15,901 bases of DNA from DASZBR01 sp033763845 (lineage in GTDB: Bacteria; Pseudomonadota; Gammaproteobacteria; DASZBR01): contig JANRJR010000075.1 in the NCBI GenBank assembly GCA_033763845.1, forward strand, positions 1 through 15,901, in the 5' to 3' direction. Every line of letters starts with the position of its first letter. Position 1 is the stretch's first letter. The notes beneath the pieces were generated by a model. It made no database searches. It saw only the letters and a program-made list of their open reading frames with translations, and was not told the DNA's origin. The position numbers and the translations under genes were made by a program. Shown in pieces: positions 7,629-15,113 of the stretch.

Positions 7629-8630
7629 TTACGTAAATAATCGCCAAGATGGCAGAGCCCAAATATTGGGTTCTGCCATTTTTTTTATCTCGCTTCCATT
7701 GTAAATAATTAATCCTCCCAACCATTCTGATTTTAAATTCGCAGCCAATTCTTTGAGCGGCGTAATATCTTTGCTAAAAATAGTTTCGCGCGATTGTATT
7801 TCAATACCAATAATGCCGTGCGGAAGCTCAAGCAATACATCGACTTCTAATCCACTGCGCGTCCGATAAAAATAATAATTCGCTGAACGTTTTGATGTGC
7901 GAATCCACTTTACTATTTCACTGACAACAAACGTTTCATATAACGCCGGATTTAATTTTTCATGCAATCCCGAAATAATTCTTGCCACTCCCACATCTAA
8001 CCAATATATTTTCGGGGTTTTTACAACTCGACTGGTTAAATTACGATGAAACGGCTTTAGTAATTCAATTTGATATTGTTCACGCAAATCAGCAATGTAA
8101 CGTCGCGCACTGTCTACAGAGATATCCGCACCACGCGCCAGTTCTGAATAATTTAATAAACTCGCAGAATGAATTAATTTTGCAACAGCAAAATGATCAA
8201 TATAATTATCTTCATAATACTTCAGCCATTTTAAGCGTTTATTCTCCGTAAGATGCAATAATGCCGGAAAACCACCGTATGCCAACATATGCTCTTGCGC
8301 CATTTTTCGTTGATTTTCTTCTTGTTTTAATAAAATTGCTGGAGCGGTACTTAAAATATTTTCGAAACTATGCCGCTGCAATAATCGATCAAACAATGGA
8401 AATCGTAAGGGATTTTTTTTATCTGACATTAATTCTGCCAGAGATAACGAAAATAACTCATAGATCACATGACTTTCTGTTACATGAGATGCTTTTTCAG
8501 GAATGCCAAAATACTTTGTAAACTGTGTTTTACCCGTTTGTCGTGGACCTGCGATTTGAAGCACGGAAAATTGGTCTGCTGAGGGCAGCATCGCTGCCAG
8601 AAATCGCCGCTTTTCGGTAACGTCGTCCAT
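7629..8630 (-). CDS. AAA_14/DUF4143-type ATPase with an apparent internal deletion
   Basis: 333 residues. The N-terminus has a Walker A loop, GPRQTGKT (28-35), typical of AAA_14 ATPases. Right after it the sequence passes from KYFGIPEKASHVTES to a FELFSLSLAEL-like stretch (YELFSLSLAEL). In normal members that stretch lies some 70-90 residues further on, after the Walker B (IIDEIQ) and sensor (GSS) motifs; both are missing here. The rest looks like a complete DUF4143 half: winged-helix segment (LNYSELARGADISVDSARR) and a C-terminal PD-(D/E)xK-like core (GLEVDVLLE...GIEIQS), where the usual lysine after IE(V/I) is Gln. Start ATG 8630 follows AGGAAA. Family members are common stand-alone accessory genes of uncertain function. 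I infer an inactive ATPase or decaying gene. It is a single gene with its own divergent promoter. Confidence 0.8.
   Translation of the reverse strand: MDDVTEKRRFLAAMLPSADQFSVLQIAGPRQTGKTQFTKYFGIPEKASHVTESHVIYELFSLSLAELMSDKKNPLRFPLFDRLLQRHSFENILSTAPAILLKQEENQRKMAQEHMLAYGGFPALLHLTENKRLKWLKYYEDNYIDHFAVAKLIHSASLLNYSELARGADISVDSARRYIADLREQYQIELLKPFHRNLTSRVVKTPKIYWLDVGVARIISGLHEKLNPALYETFVVSEIVKWIRTSKRSANYYFYRTRSGLEVDVLLELPHGIIGIEIQSRETIFSKDITPLKELAANLKSEWLGGLIIYNGSEIKKMAEPNIWALPSWRLFT
7649..7686 (+). terminator. Intrinsic terminator of the grxD-ahpC operon
   Basis: A 14-bp stem (ATGGCAGAGCCCAA pairing with TTGGGTTCTGCCAT, one G-T pair) with loop ATA is followed by a run of T to 7686. It begins 25 nt after the ahpC stop. 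It also lies inside the 3' coding end of the convergent ATPase gene, so the same bases encode the ATPase C-terminus. Confidence 0.92.
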
Positions 8631-8651
8631 GTCGATAAATTTCCTGTAAAA

Positions 8652-8730
8652 TTAACGATTTAACGACATGTTAACGTCACGCACTTTGATTGACAACCCC
8701 CACCCAGGCCTATAGCATTGCGATCGCAAT
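8652..8730. promoter_or_regulatory. Divergent promoters with overlapping -35 boxes and two palindromes (gltA / ATPase)
   Basis: Plus strand: TTGACA at 8690-8695, 17-bp spacer, TAGCAT at 8713-8718, serving gltA. Minus strand: TTGTCA at 8691-8696, 17-bp spacer, TAACAT at 8668-8673, serving the ATPase gene. The two -35 boxes overlap by 5 bp, so the promoters should exclude each other. A perfect 14-bp palindrome ATTGCGATCGCAAT (8717-8730) sits on the gltA -10 and start region. TTAAC-GACAT-GTTAA (8660-8674) covers the opposite -10. TTAACG occurs three times (8652, 8660, 8671). Boxes are read by eye; operator roles are inference. Confidence 0.55.
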
Positions 8731-8759
8731 TTCGCTGGAAATTCAAAGGAAAATGCTTC

Positions 8760-10055
8760 ATGCCTACAAAAGCCACCCTTACACTCAGCGGTGATGAAAA
8801 AAAATCACTTGAACTTCCCGTCTTAGAAGGAACTCTGGGCCCAAGCTGTGTTGATGTAACGCAACTTGCAAAAAATCAATTATTTACGTATGACCCAGGA
8901 TTTATGTCGACCGCATCCTGCGAATCCAAAATTACGTATATTGATGGCGATGCTGGCGTGCTGCTTTATCGCGGATACCCCATCGAAGAATTGGCAAAAA
9001 ATGGCGATTTTCTAGAAACCTGTTACTTATTATTATTTGGCGAGCTTCCTACGAAAAAACAAAAAGAACATTTCGTGGAAATCATTAACAGCCATACGTT
9101 AGTGCACGAACAAATTCGCAGCTTTTTTAACGGCTTTCGACGTGACGCGCATCCGATGGCAGTCATGGTTGGCGTTGTCGGTGCCTTATCTGCGTTTTAC
9201 CACGATTCACTCGACATCAAAAATTCAGAACATCGCGAAACCGCTGCGTTTCGATTAATTGCGAAAATGCCAACGATTGCAGCCATGTGCTACAAATACA
9301 GTGTCGGCCAGCCTTTTATATACCCACAAAACGATATGGGATATGCTGAAAATTTTCTGCACATGATGTTTAACACTCCCGCAGAAAATACCATCCCAAA
9401 CCCTATTCTTGTTCGCGCGATGGAAAGAATTTTTATTTTACATGCCGATCACGAACAAAACGCTTCGACATCAACAGTTCGATTGGCCGGTTCCACTGGC
9501 GCAAACCCTTTTGCATGTATTTCCGCAGGAATTGCTGCGCTTTGGGGACCTGCACACGGTGGCGCAAACGAAGCCGCATTAAATATGTTACGTGAAATTG
9601 GCGATGAATCTCGCATACCGGAATATATTAAACGCGCAAAAGATCCGAATGATAATTTCCGTTTAATGGGTTTTGGACATCGCGTCTATAAAAGTTACGA
9701 TCCACGCGCAGCAGTCATGCGTGAAACGTGCCATGAAGTATTAGATGCTGTTGGCGCACATGACAGCCCGTTATTTAGGATTGCATTAAAGCTTGAAAAA
9801 ATTGCACTGGAAGATGAATATTTTATCCAGCGAAAATTATATCCAAATGTTGATTTTTATTCGGGAATTACATTAAGTGCGATCGGCATTCCGAGCAATA
9901 TGTTTACAGTAATATTTGCATTAGCAAGAACCGTTGGCTGGGTTGCGCATTGGAATGAAATGATTGGCCAACCGGATCATCGCATCGGCCGCCCAAGACA
10001 ATTGTATACGGGCCCGAAGCAACGCAAATATGTGCCGGAAACTAAGCGGAAGTAA
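8760..10055 (+). CDS. gltA: Citrate synthase, type II (hexameric)
   Basis: Condenses acetyl-CoA and oxaloacetate to citrate, the entry step of the TCA cycle, in the cytoplasm. 431 residues, close to E. coli GltA (427). The catalytic triad is in place: H266 in GPAHGGANEA, H307 in GFGHRVYKSYDPRA and D365 in DFYSGI. RLAGSTGANPFACISAGIAALWG and VGWVAHWNEM are family signatures. The N-terminal extension before the catalytic core is of the gram-negative type II form, which is often NADH-inhibited. ATG 8760 was chosen because AAAGGA lies about 9 nt upstream; the in-frame TTG 8718 falls in the promoter palindrome. The stop region overlaps the convergent rsmJ frame by 14 bp, with no terminator seen between them. 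Confidence 0.97.
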   Translation: MPTKATLTLSGDEKKSLELPVLEGTLGPSCVDVTQLAKNQLFTYDPGFMSTASCESKITYIDGDAGVLLYRGYPIEELAKNGDFLETCYLLLFGELPTKKQKEHFVEIINSHTLVHEQIRSFFNGFRRDAHPMAVMVGVVGALSAFYHDSLDIKNSEHRETAAFRLIAKMPTIAAMCYKYSVGQPFIYPQNDMGYAENFLHMMFNTPAENTIPNPILVRAMERIFILHADHEQNASTSTVRLAGSTGANPFACISAGIAALWGPAHGGANEAALNMLREIGDESRIPEYIKRAKDPNDNFRLMGFGHRVYKSYDPRAAVMRETCHEVLDAVGAHDSPLFRIALKLEKIALEDEYFIQRKLYPNVDFYSGITLSAIGIPSNMFTVIFALARTVGWVAHWNEMIGQPDHRIGRPRQLYTGPKQRKYVPETKRK

Positions 10056-10557
10056 GATACACGTCAAACCGCACAGCTTTACCCGCAAAAACAACATCTG
10101 GCTTTAAATCTGTAATAGTTTTTGCATGCTTGGGTCGTTTTACTACTACTCTTTTTTTAGCTTTTTTCAAAGCTAATTTGAATACTTCTGAGGAATCTAA
10201 ATCATCGCCAACTACCTCGCGTAATAATCTTGCGCTTTTCCGAGATAAAGCTGTTTTGTTTTTTTCGGGAAAAATGGGATCAAAATAAATGACATCAGGA
10301 TAATATATATTATCTAACTTTTTTAAATACTCTAGTGAATCCATATTAACAATGGGAATATTCGCAAAACTGAGATTTAATTTAAGCAATATAAAAACTA
10401 ACTTAGAACGCTCGATTAATGTAACAGGGCAACCCAATTGATACAACAAATATCCATCTGAACCCAATCCTGCGCTGAGATCTAATACAATGGGAAGATA
10501 ATCTTTTTTGACCCCAACCGCTTTGGCTAATAACTCAGCTTTTAATTGGCTTTTTTT
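10042..10557 (-). CDS. rsmJ: RsmJ-like 16S rRNA m2G1516 methyltransferase, N-terminally truncated, no start codon
   Basis: The 171 open codons contain the whole catalytic part of RsmJ: LLAKAVGVKKDYLP, the SAM-binding motif LDLSAGLGSDGY, the catalytic FDPIFPEKNKTAL, and RVVVKRP and RFDVYLTSA near the end. RsmJ methylates G1516 of 16S rRNA. E. coli RsmJ is about 250 residues; the first 75 or so, including the GGG(R/K) motif, are absent. In this frame a TAA stands at 10558-10560, and no ATG, GTG or TTG occurs before the SAM motif; the first TTG (10467) would remove that motif. The frame meets the end of gmhB in the -1 phase at nine A. Either a pseudogene, or made by slippage/frameshift as a GmhB-RsmJ fusion. 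Intact motifs argue for recent loss or continued use. Family call sure, expression unsure. Confidence 0.75.
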   Translation of the reverse strand, partial: KKSQLKAELLAKAVGVKKDYLPIVLDLSAGLGSDGYLLYQLGCPVTLIERSKLVFILLKLNLSFANIPIVNMDSLEYLKKLDNIYYPDVIYFDPIFPEKNKTALSRKSARLLREVVGDDLDSSEVFKLALKKAKKRVVVKRPKHAKTITDLKPDVVFAGKAVRFDVYLTSA

Positions 10558-11075
10558 TTAAATCGTTCTGCAGAAAAATCTGTTTTCAAATTTAAAATTA
10601 ACTCAACGGCATGCGCTAAATCTGGAATTTCAGGCGTATCAACTAAAACTCCCTCCGCTCCCGCGGCGTGGGCTGCATCCACATCACGCTGACTGTCACC
10701 AATCATTAATGCTTCTTTGGGAGAAATCTTAAGGGAATCTAATATTTGTAAAATCAATCCAGACTTGGGTTTTCGACAATTACAATCATCGTCAGGCTTA
10801 TGAGGACAATAAAATATAACATCAACATGTGCGCCCACTTTTGCCATTTGCGCAAACATTTTTTCATGGATTTTTTCGAGTACTTCGAGGGTGTAATAAC
10901 CTCGCCCTACACCCGATTGATTTGTCGCAATCGCAACTTTAAAGCCTGCCTTATTGAGCTTCGCGATAGCCTCTAAACTCCCGGGAATCGCATGCCACTC
11001 TTCAGGAGATTTTATATAATTGTCTGAATCAATATTAATGACACCGTCACGATCTAAAATAATTAACTTTAACAT
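10542..11075 (-). CDS. gmhB: D-glycero-beta-D-manno-heptose-1,7-bisphosphate 7-phosphatase
   Basis: HAD-family phosphatase of ADP-heptose synthesis for the lipopolysaccharide core; cytoplasmic. 177 residues. HAD motif I is DRDGVIN (nucleophile D8, acid D10), motif II TNQSG (51-55), and GDS (126-128) begins motif IV. The zinc site typical of GmhB is C90, H92, C98, C100 (CPHKPDDDCNC). ATG 11075 overlaps the glyS stop by 7 nt, so translation is probably coupled. glyS-gmhB adjacency is common in gammaproteobacteria. The tail ERFKKKAN is encoded over nine A (10551-10559) just before the stop; reading on in the -1 frame continues into rsmJ. Confidence 0.94.
   Translation of the reverse strand: MLKLIILDRDGVINIDSDNYIKSPEEWHAIPGSLEAIAKLNKAGFKVAIATNQSGVGRGYYTLEVLEKIHEKMFAQMAKVGAHVDVIFYCPHKPDDDCNCRKPKSGLILQILDSLKISPKEALMIGDSQRDVDAAHAAGAEGVLVDTPEIPDLAHAVELILNLKTDFSAERFKKKAN
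10551..10559 (-). other. A9 homopolymer at the gmhB-rsmJ junction, possible slippage site
   Basis: On the minus strand gmhB ends CGA TTT, nine A, GCC AAT TAA. Adding one A, or a -1 ribosomal shift, would read K-K-K then SQLKAELLAKAVG and on to the rsmJ stop at 10042, a protein of about 345 residues. Runs of nine or more A are known sites of transcriptional slippage in AT-rich bacteria. A homopolymer sequencing error is the simplest alternative. I see no strong downstream pseudoknot. Confidence 0.4.
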
Positions 11076-13027
11076 ACAGAAATATCTGCAACTTTTAGAA
11101 ATAATTCGCGCATTTTTTTCAACAACAACACACGATTATGCTTAATTTTATCATCTTCTACATCAACCATAACATTCTCAAAGAAATCATCCACTGGAGA
11201 CTTTAAGAGAGCAAGCTGGGATAACATCTCAGTGTAACTGGTTAATTTCTCGGGAAAGCCAGAAACAATCTTATATAAATCTTTCTCAGCCGCATGATCA
11301 AACAACACACTATTAATCTCGCCTTTGGAATCCGGATATTTTTTGAGAATATTCTTAACTCTTTTATTGACTTCGCTAAGATGTGCTGCTTCGGGAAGCT
11401 TTTTAAATTCTTGTACGGCTAATACTCTCTGATGAATATCCAATAAATCTTCTTTTTGAATTTCCAATACTGCCTGTAAAACTTCAGGGTTAATACCCTT
11501 TTCTTGATAATACGACGGCAGTCTTTCTAAAATAAAATCCTGGACTGCTTTATTTATATTTAGCTTTAAAAAAGACAGATTTTTAATTTCTTTTTCTATA
11601 ATAATTTTAATAATTCCCAACGCCGCACGACGCAAACCAAACGGATCTTTATCTCCTGTCGGTGCCCCATGAACAGAAAAAATACTTTCCAACGAATCTA
11701 GTCTATCCGCCAATGCAATAACACAGCTCAATGCATGTCGCGGCAATTCATCCGATGCAAAACGCGGTAAATAATGCTCGCGCACCGCAATACCGATTTC
11801 TTCACGATCGCCAGTTAATTTACTGTTTTTAATATAGTATTCGCCCATCACGCCTTGTAATTCTGGAAATTCGCCAACCATTAGGGTTGTTAAATCATTT
11901 TTGCAGACACTTGCGGCCGCTTGTGCACGCACGGGATTAACATGCATTAACTCAGCCAAAACTTTTGCGCGCTCTACCACACGCTCAACTTTATCTGCCA
12001 CACTACCTAATTTTTGCGCAAACGTTATAGGCTTCAGCAATTCAAATCGTTCCTGAAAATCTATTTTTTGGTCTTGCTCATAAAAGAAAGCGGCATCGGA
12101 TAATCGCGCACGCACAACTCGCTCATTTCCCTCAATGATTTCATTGGTTTTTTTAATGTTGCTGACCGTGATGAAAAACGGCGCGTCAACAATGGGAAAA
12201 CATTTTTGATGATGCTGTAGCGACGAGAAAATAACTTCTTTTGGTAAAGACAAAAACTTTTTATCAAACTCGCACCACATGGCGGTTGGCCATTCGACCA
12301 AGCCTGTCACTTCTTGCAATAAATCCTCATCGATATCTAACTTTTGCTTATGCTTTTCGGCTAATTGCGTAATCTGATCTTTAATTTCAATCTTACGTTT
12401 TTCAAAATCCGCTAAAACAAACCCCTCTTCCGATAATAATTCCGCATACTCCGCTGCATCATTAATGCTAATTTTTTGAGGAGATAAAAATCTATGTCCG
12501 TAGGTTACACGTCCGGCTTTAACACCAAACAATTCTGCATTAACAACGCTCTTACCATATAACATCACTATCCATTGAACAGGCCTTAAAAATGGTGTGG
12601 TGTGATTTCCCCAACGCATGGTTTTAACACCTGAGATTTTAGCAATAGCATCAGAAATTAAACCGGGTAATAATTTTTCTGTAGCCTGCCCCTTTTCTTC
12701 ATAGTGGTAAATCAAGTAATTATTTTCAATAGATAATTTATCCAATGAAACGCCACAGGATTTTGCAAATCCATCTTTGGCCTTTTCGGGCGCAGAAATC
12801 ACAGGGCCTTTTTTAGATAATTTTCTATCGGGAGAGGCAGAACTAAGTTTACTAATTAACAATGCGATACGTCTCGGCGTCACAAATAATTGATGCTCAG
12901 AAAAATCAAATCCTGCAATTTTAATATTGTCTAATATGGCTTGGATAATTTTATTTGCAAACGCGTATAGATTCTTAGCAGGCAACTCTTCACAACCCAA
13001 TTCAAATAAAAAATCTTTCGCTGTCAT
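11069..13027 (-). CDS. glyS: Glycyl-tRNA synthetase beta subunit
   Basis: Beta chain of the alpha2beta2 bacterial glycyl-tRNA synthetase; it recognises tRNA-Gly, with the anticodon-binding DALR-like domain at the C-terminus. 652 residues, somewhat shorter than the usual 685-700, with no obvious domain missing. Family landmarks are FLFELGCEELPA at the start, TPRRIALLI, MRWGNHTTPFLRPVQWIV, SLQHHQKCFPI and DPFGLRRAALG. ATG 13027 overlaps the glyQ stop by 4 nt (ATGA), which favours equal synthesis of the two subunits. The end overlaps gmhB by 7 nt. Confidence 0.97.
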   Translation of the reverse strand: MTAKDFLFELGCEELPAKNLYAFANKIIQAILDNIKIAGFDFSEHQLFVTPRRIALLISKLSSASPDRKLSKKGPVISAPEKAKDGFAKSCGVSLDKLSIENNYLIYHYEEKGQATEKLLPGLISDAIAKISGVKTMRWGNHTTPFLRPVQWIVMLYGKSVVNAELFGVKAGRVTYGHRFLSPQKISINDAAEYAELLSEEGFVLADFEKRKIEIKDQITQLAEKHKQKLDIDEDLLQEVTGLVEWPTAMWCEFDKKFLSLPKEVIFSSLQHHQKCFPIVDAPFFITVSNIKKTNEIIEGNERVVRARLSDAAFFYEQDQKIDFQERFELLKPITFAQKLGSVADKVERVVERAKVLAELMHVNPVRAQAAASVCKNDLTTLMVGEFPELQGVMGEYYIKNSKLTGDREEIGIAVREHYLPRFASDELPRHALSCVIALADRLDSLESIFSVHGAPTGDKDPFGLRRAALGIIKIIIEKEIKNLSFLKLNINKAVQDFILERLPSYYQEKGINPEVLQAVLEIQKEDLLDIHQRVLAVQEFKKLPEAAHLSEVNKRVKNILKKYPDSKGEINSVLFDHAAEKDLYKIVSGFPEKLTSYTEMLSQLALLKSPVDDFFENVMVDVEDDKIKHNRVLLLKKMRELFLKVADISVC

Positions 13028-13899
13028 GAGAGAGGAAATCCTAACGCTTCACGCGACGCGAAATATTCTGCAGCAATCGCACGAGCCAATCCACGAACCC
13101 GTAAAATATATCGCTGACGCTCTGTCACCGAAATCGCATGACGCGCATCTAATAAATTAAAAATATGGGAGGTTTTTAGCATTTGCTCATAAGCGGGCAA
13201 CGGCAATTTCTGATCAATCAACTTCTGGGCTGCTTTTTCATGAGAATCAAACTGGGAAAATAAAACATTGACATCCGCATGTTCAAAATTATATTTGGAC
13301 ATTTCAATTTCATTTTGATGATAAATATCACCATATGTTACACCGTCTGTCCAAATTAAATCATACACACTGTCTTTGTTTTGCAAATACATCGCTAAAC
13401 GCTCTAATCCATACGTCATCTCACCCATCACAGGCTTGCAATCTAATCCACCGATTTGTTGAAAATACGTAAATTGCGTGACTTCCATGCCATTCAACCA
13501 GACTTCCCATCCCAAACCCCAGGCACCTAACGTTGGCGACTCCCAATTATCTTCGACAAATCGCAAATCATGTTTTAACGGATCAATACCTAATTTTTTC
13601 AAGGACTGAATATACAATTCCTGAATATTATCAGGAGAGGGTTTCATCACTACTTGAAATTGATAATAGTGCTGTAATCGATTCGGATTTTCACCGTAAC
13701 GACCATCCGTCGGACGACGTGAAGGTTGCACATACGCAGCTTTCCAACGTTCAGGACCTATCGCACGCAGAAATGTCGCAACATGAAAAGTTCCTGCACC
13801 AACTTCCATATCCAACGGTTGCAAAATAACGCAACCCTGTTCGGCCCAAAATTCTTGCAAAGACAAAATAATATTTTGAAAATGAAATTTTTTATCCAC
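13024..13899 (-). CDS. glyQ: Glycyl-tRNA synthetase alpha subunit
   Basis: Catalytic alpha chain; makes glycyl-adenylate and charges tRNA-Gly together with GlyS. 291 residues, close to the usual 300. The start (M)DKKFHFQNIILSLQEFWAEQGC, then QPSRRPTDGRYGENPNRLQ, WEVWLNGMEVTQFTYFQQ and GLERLAMYLQ are near invariant in the family. The start is GTG at 13899, overlapping the dsbA-like gene by 8 nt, with only a weak GAGG ahead; translation is probably coupled to the upstream gene. The next in-frame start would cut conserved sequence, so GTG is preferred. Confidence 0.96.
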   Translation of the reverse strand: MDKKFHFQNIILSLQEFWAEQGCVILQPLDMEVGAGTFHVATFLRAIGPERWKAAYVQPSRRPTDGRYGENPNRLQHYYQFQVVMKPSPDNIQELYIQSLKKLGIDPLKHDLRFVEDNWESPTLGAWGLGWEVWLNGMEVTQFTYFQQIGGLDCKPVMGEMTYGLERLAMYLQNKDSVYDLIWTDGVTYGDIYHQNEIEMSKYNFEHADVNVLFSQFDSHEKAAQKLIDQKLPLPAYEQMLKTSHIFNLLDARHAISVTERQRYILRVRGLARAIAAEYFASREALGFPLS

Positions 13900-14689
13900 C
13901 GCGCGCCTCGGAAATTGCTCTCAATAACGTAGCTTCATCCACTGCACCCGGTACAAGCACAGGATTTTTGAATGAAATCATTTGCTGTGTTTTGGCATCA
14001 TATTTTACTTTTGCCATCACAAATGCCGGCGTACCCGTTAAATTTAATTTTTTTGCCAAGCTATTATTCTCGCTGATTTCAACATCCCACGCAGGATTTT
14101 TCATGTCTGCTTGCAGTTGTGTGACATTTAATCCCACACTTGCAGCTACTTTTAAAACCACTTCTCTTGTCAGCGGTTCGTTAAGCTTCATTAATGCATC
14201 ATGAAATAAAACAAATTTCTGAGGACTTTGCACATAAGCCGCCAATGCCGCTTTTGCATCAGTCTTAGAATCATCACCGAATATTGGCAGTACCTTGTAC
14301 ACCACGCGAAGATTTTTATCTTTCGCCACTAAATCTCTGACAAATGCTGACATTTCTTTGCAATGCGGACATTGATAATCAAAAAATTCCACCATGGTGA
14401 CATCACCGCTTGGATTACCTGCAACAGGCGCTAATTTATCGTTGAATAACTTCGCTGCAATTTCAGGAACTTTTTTTTCGGCGGTTTGTTTCCATTTATC
14501 TTGCTCTTGCTTTTGTAATGATTGAGCAACCTCAACTAATACTTGTGGATTATTCACCAAATAATCATGAACGATTTTTTGAATCGCCTGTTGTTGCGCC
14601 GGTGAAAAATTTGCAGCGTTATTTTCAGCATAAGAAACTGATACGACCGTTGTTAATAAAAAAAATAATGCAACTTTCCACATTCGCAT
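13892..14689 (-). CDS. DsbA-family thiol:disulfide protein, Com1-like
   Basis: Exported thioredoxin-fold protein of 265 residues. Signal peptide MRMWKVALFFLLTTVVSVSYA|E (cleavage after 21). An N-terminal helical segment follows (AIQKIVHDYLVNNPQVLVEVAQSLQK), then LFNDKLAPVAGNPSGDVTMV and the redox site CPHC at 107-110 in FFDYQCPHC. The cis-proline loop is TGTPAF. The arrangement strongly resembles the Coxiella outer-membrane antigen Com1, as I remember it. The likely role is disulfide oxidation or isomerisation in the periplasm or outer membrane. ATG 14689 was chosen because GAGGA lies 6 nt upstream and it starts the signal peptide cleanly; ATG 14695 would touch the ribosome-binding site. Upstream gene 16 nt away, glyQ overlapping by 8 nt. 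Confidence 0.92.
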   Translation of the reverse strand: MRMWKVALFFLLTTVVSVSYAENNAANFSPAQQQAIQKIVHDYLVNNPQVLVEVAQSLQKQEQDKWKQTAEKKVPEIAAKLFNDKLAPVAGNPSGDVTMVEFFDYQCPHCKEMSAFVRDLVAKDKNLRVVYKVLPIFGDDSKTDAKAALAAYVQSPQKFVLFHDALMKLNEPLTREVVLKVAASVGLNVTQLQADMKNPAWDVEISENNSLAKKLNLTGTPAFVMAKVKYDAKTQQMISFKNPVLVPGAVDEATLLRAISEARGG

Positions 14690-14705
14690 AACCATTCCTC
14701 TAAAA

Positions 14706-15062
14706 TTACTGAATAGTGACATCATCCCGATGATGCGACACCGTTTCAGCCACATCAAATACCATAGAATGAAATTCCACTTCAAACCATTGTAAAAATA
14801 AATCTAACGAACGATTATTTGGCCACAATGCTTCGTCATCATGCCAGCTGGATAATTCGCTTATAAAAAGATCATCGTATATTTCGTTCAAATACGCTTC
14901 CGCAGAGTCTTCATCATCAAACGTCGGAAGTAAAATCACGGTACAGTCTGTTTGTATTTCCGAAAGTGCTAAGCGATCGCTTTCAACCGTATGCTTATTG
15001 ATCCAGTCGAGCATTAATTCAGAAGGTTTTAAGACAGCCGCGACACGTTCAAGTTCTTTCAT
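14706..15062 (-). CDS. Small acidic hypothetical protein
   Basis: 118 residues that I do not recognise. It is rich in Asp and Glu (for example TFDDEDSAEAYLNEIYDD and SSWHDDEALWP), with aromatic residues in the C-terminal half (LDLFLQWFEVEFHSMVFDV). There is no signal peptide, membrane segment or Cys cluster, so it is probably a soluble cytoplasmic protein. ATG 15062 has GGAG about 11 nt upstream and an extended -10 promoter some 35 bp upstream. It is the first gene of the tight run with the dsbA-like gene, glyQ, glyS and gmhB. The composition and conserved-looking fold elements suggest a real gene; no function is proposed. Confidence 0.75.
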   Translation of the reverse strand: MKELERVAAVLKPSELMLDWINKHTVESDRLALSEIQTDCTVILLPTFDDEDSAEAYLNEIYDDLFISELSSWHDDEALWPNNRSLDLFLQWFEVEFHSMVFDVAETVSHHRDDVTIQ

Positions 15063-15097
15063 GCGTGATGCACTCCGATGTTATTTGGGAATATTCT

Positions 15098-15106
15098 ATT
15101 CTAGCA
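15098..15106 (-). promoter_or_regulatory. Extended -10 promoter of the glyQS operon
   Basis: Minus-strand TGC-TAGAAT is an extended -10 (TGn plus 5 of 6 matches to TATAAT), about 35 bp from the start of the first operon gene. No good -35 is present at 17 bp (CTCGAG), as is common for extended -10 promoters. Confidence 0.45.
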
Positions 15107-15113
15107 TAATGTT

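Noticed and set aside
8718..8759. Earlier TTG start for gltA
   Set aside because: It sits within the -10/palindrome region and lacks a ribosome-binding site, whereas ATG 8760 has AAAGGA at good distance.
10042..10467. rsmJ taken as a 141-residue gene starting at TTG 10467
   Set aside because: That start removes the SAM-binding motif LDLSAGLG, so the product could not be a working methyltransferase.
12061..13160. Small open frames inside glyS and across its start (12061-12267 minus, 12927-13160 plus)
   Set aside because: They lie within strongly conserved glyS/glyQ coding sequence, with no ribosome-binding site or recognisable content.
14690..14785. Longer N-terminus for the DsbA-like protein
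   Set aside because: It would overlap the upstream gene and bury the signal peptide 32 residues inside; the ribosome-binding site fits ATG 14689.
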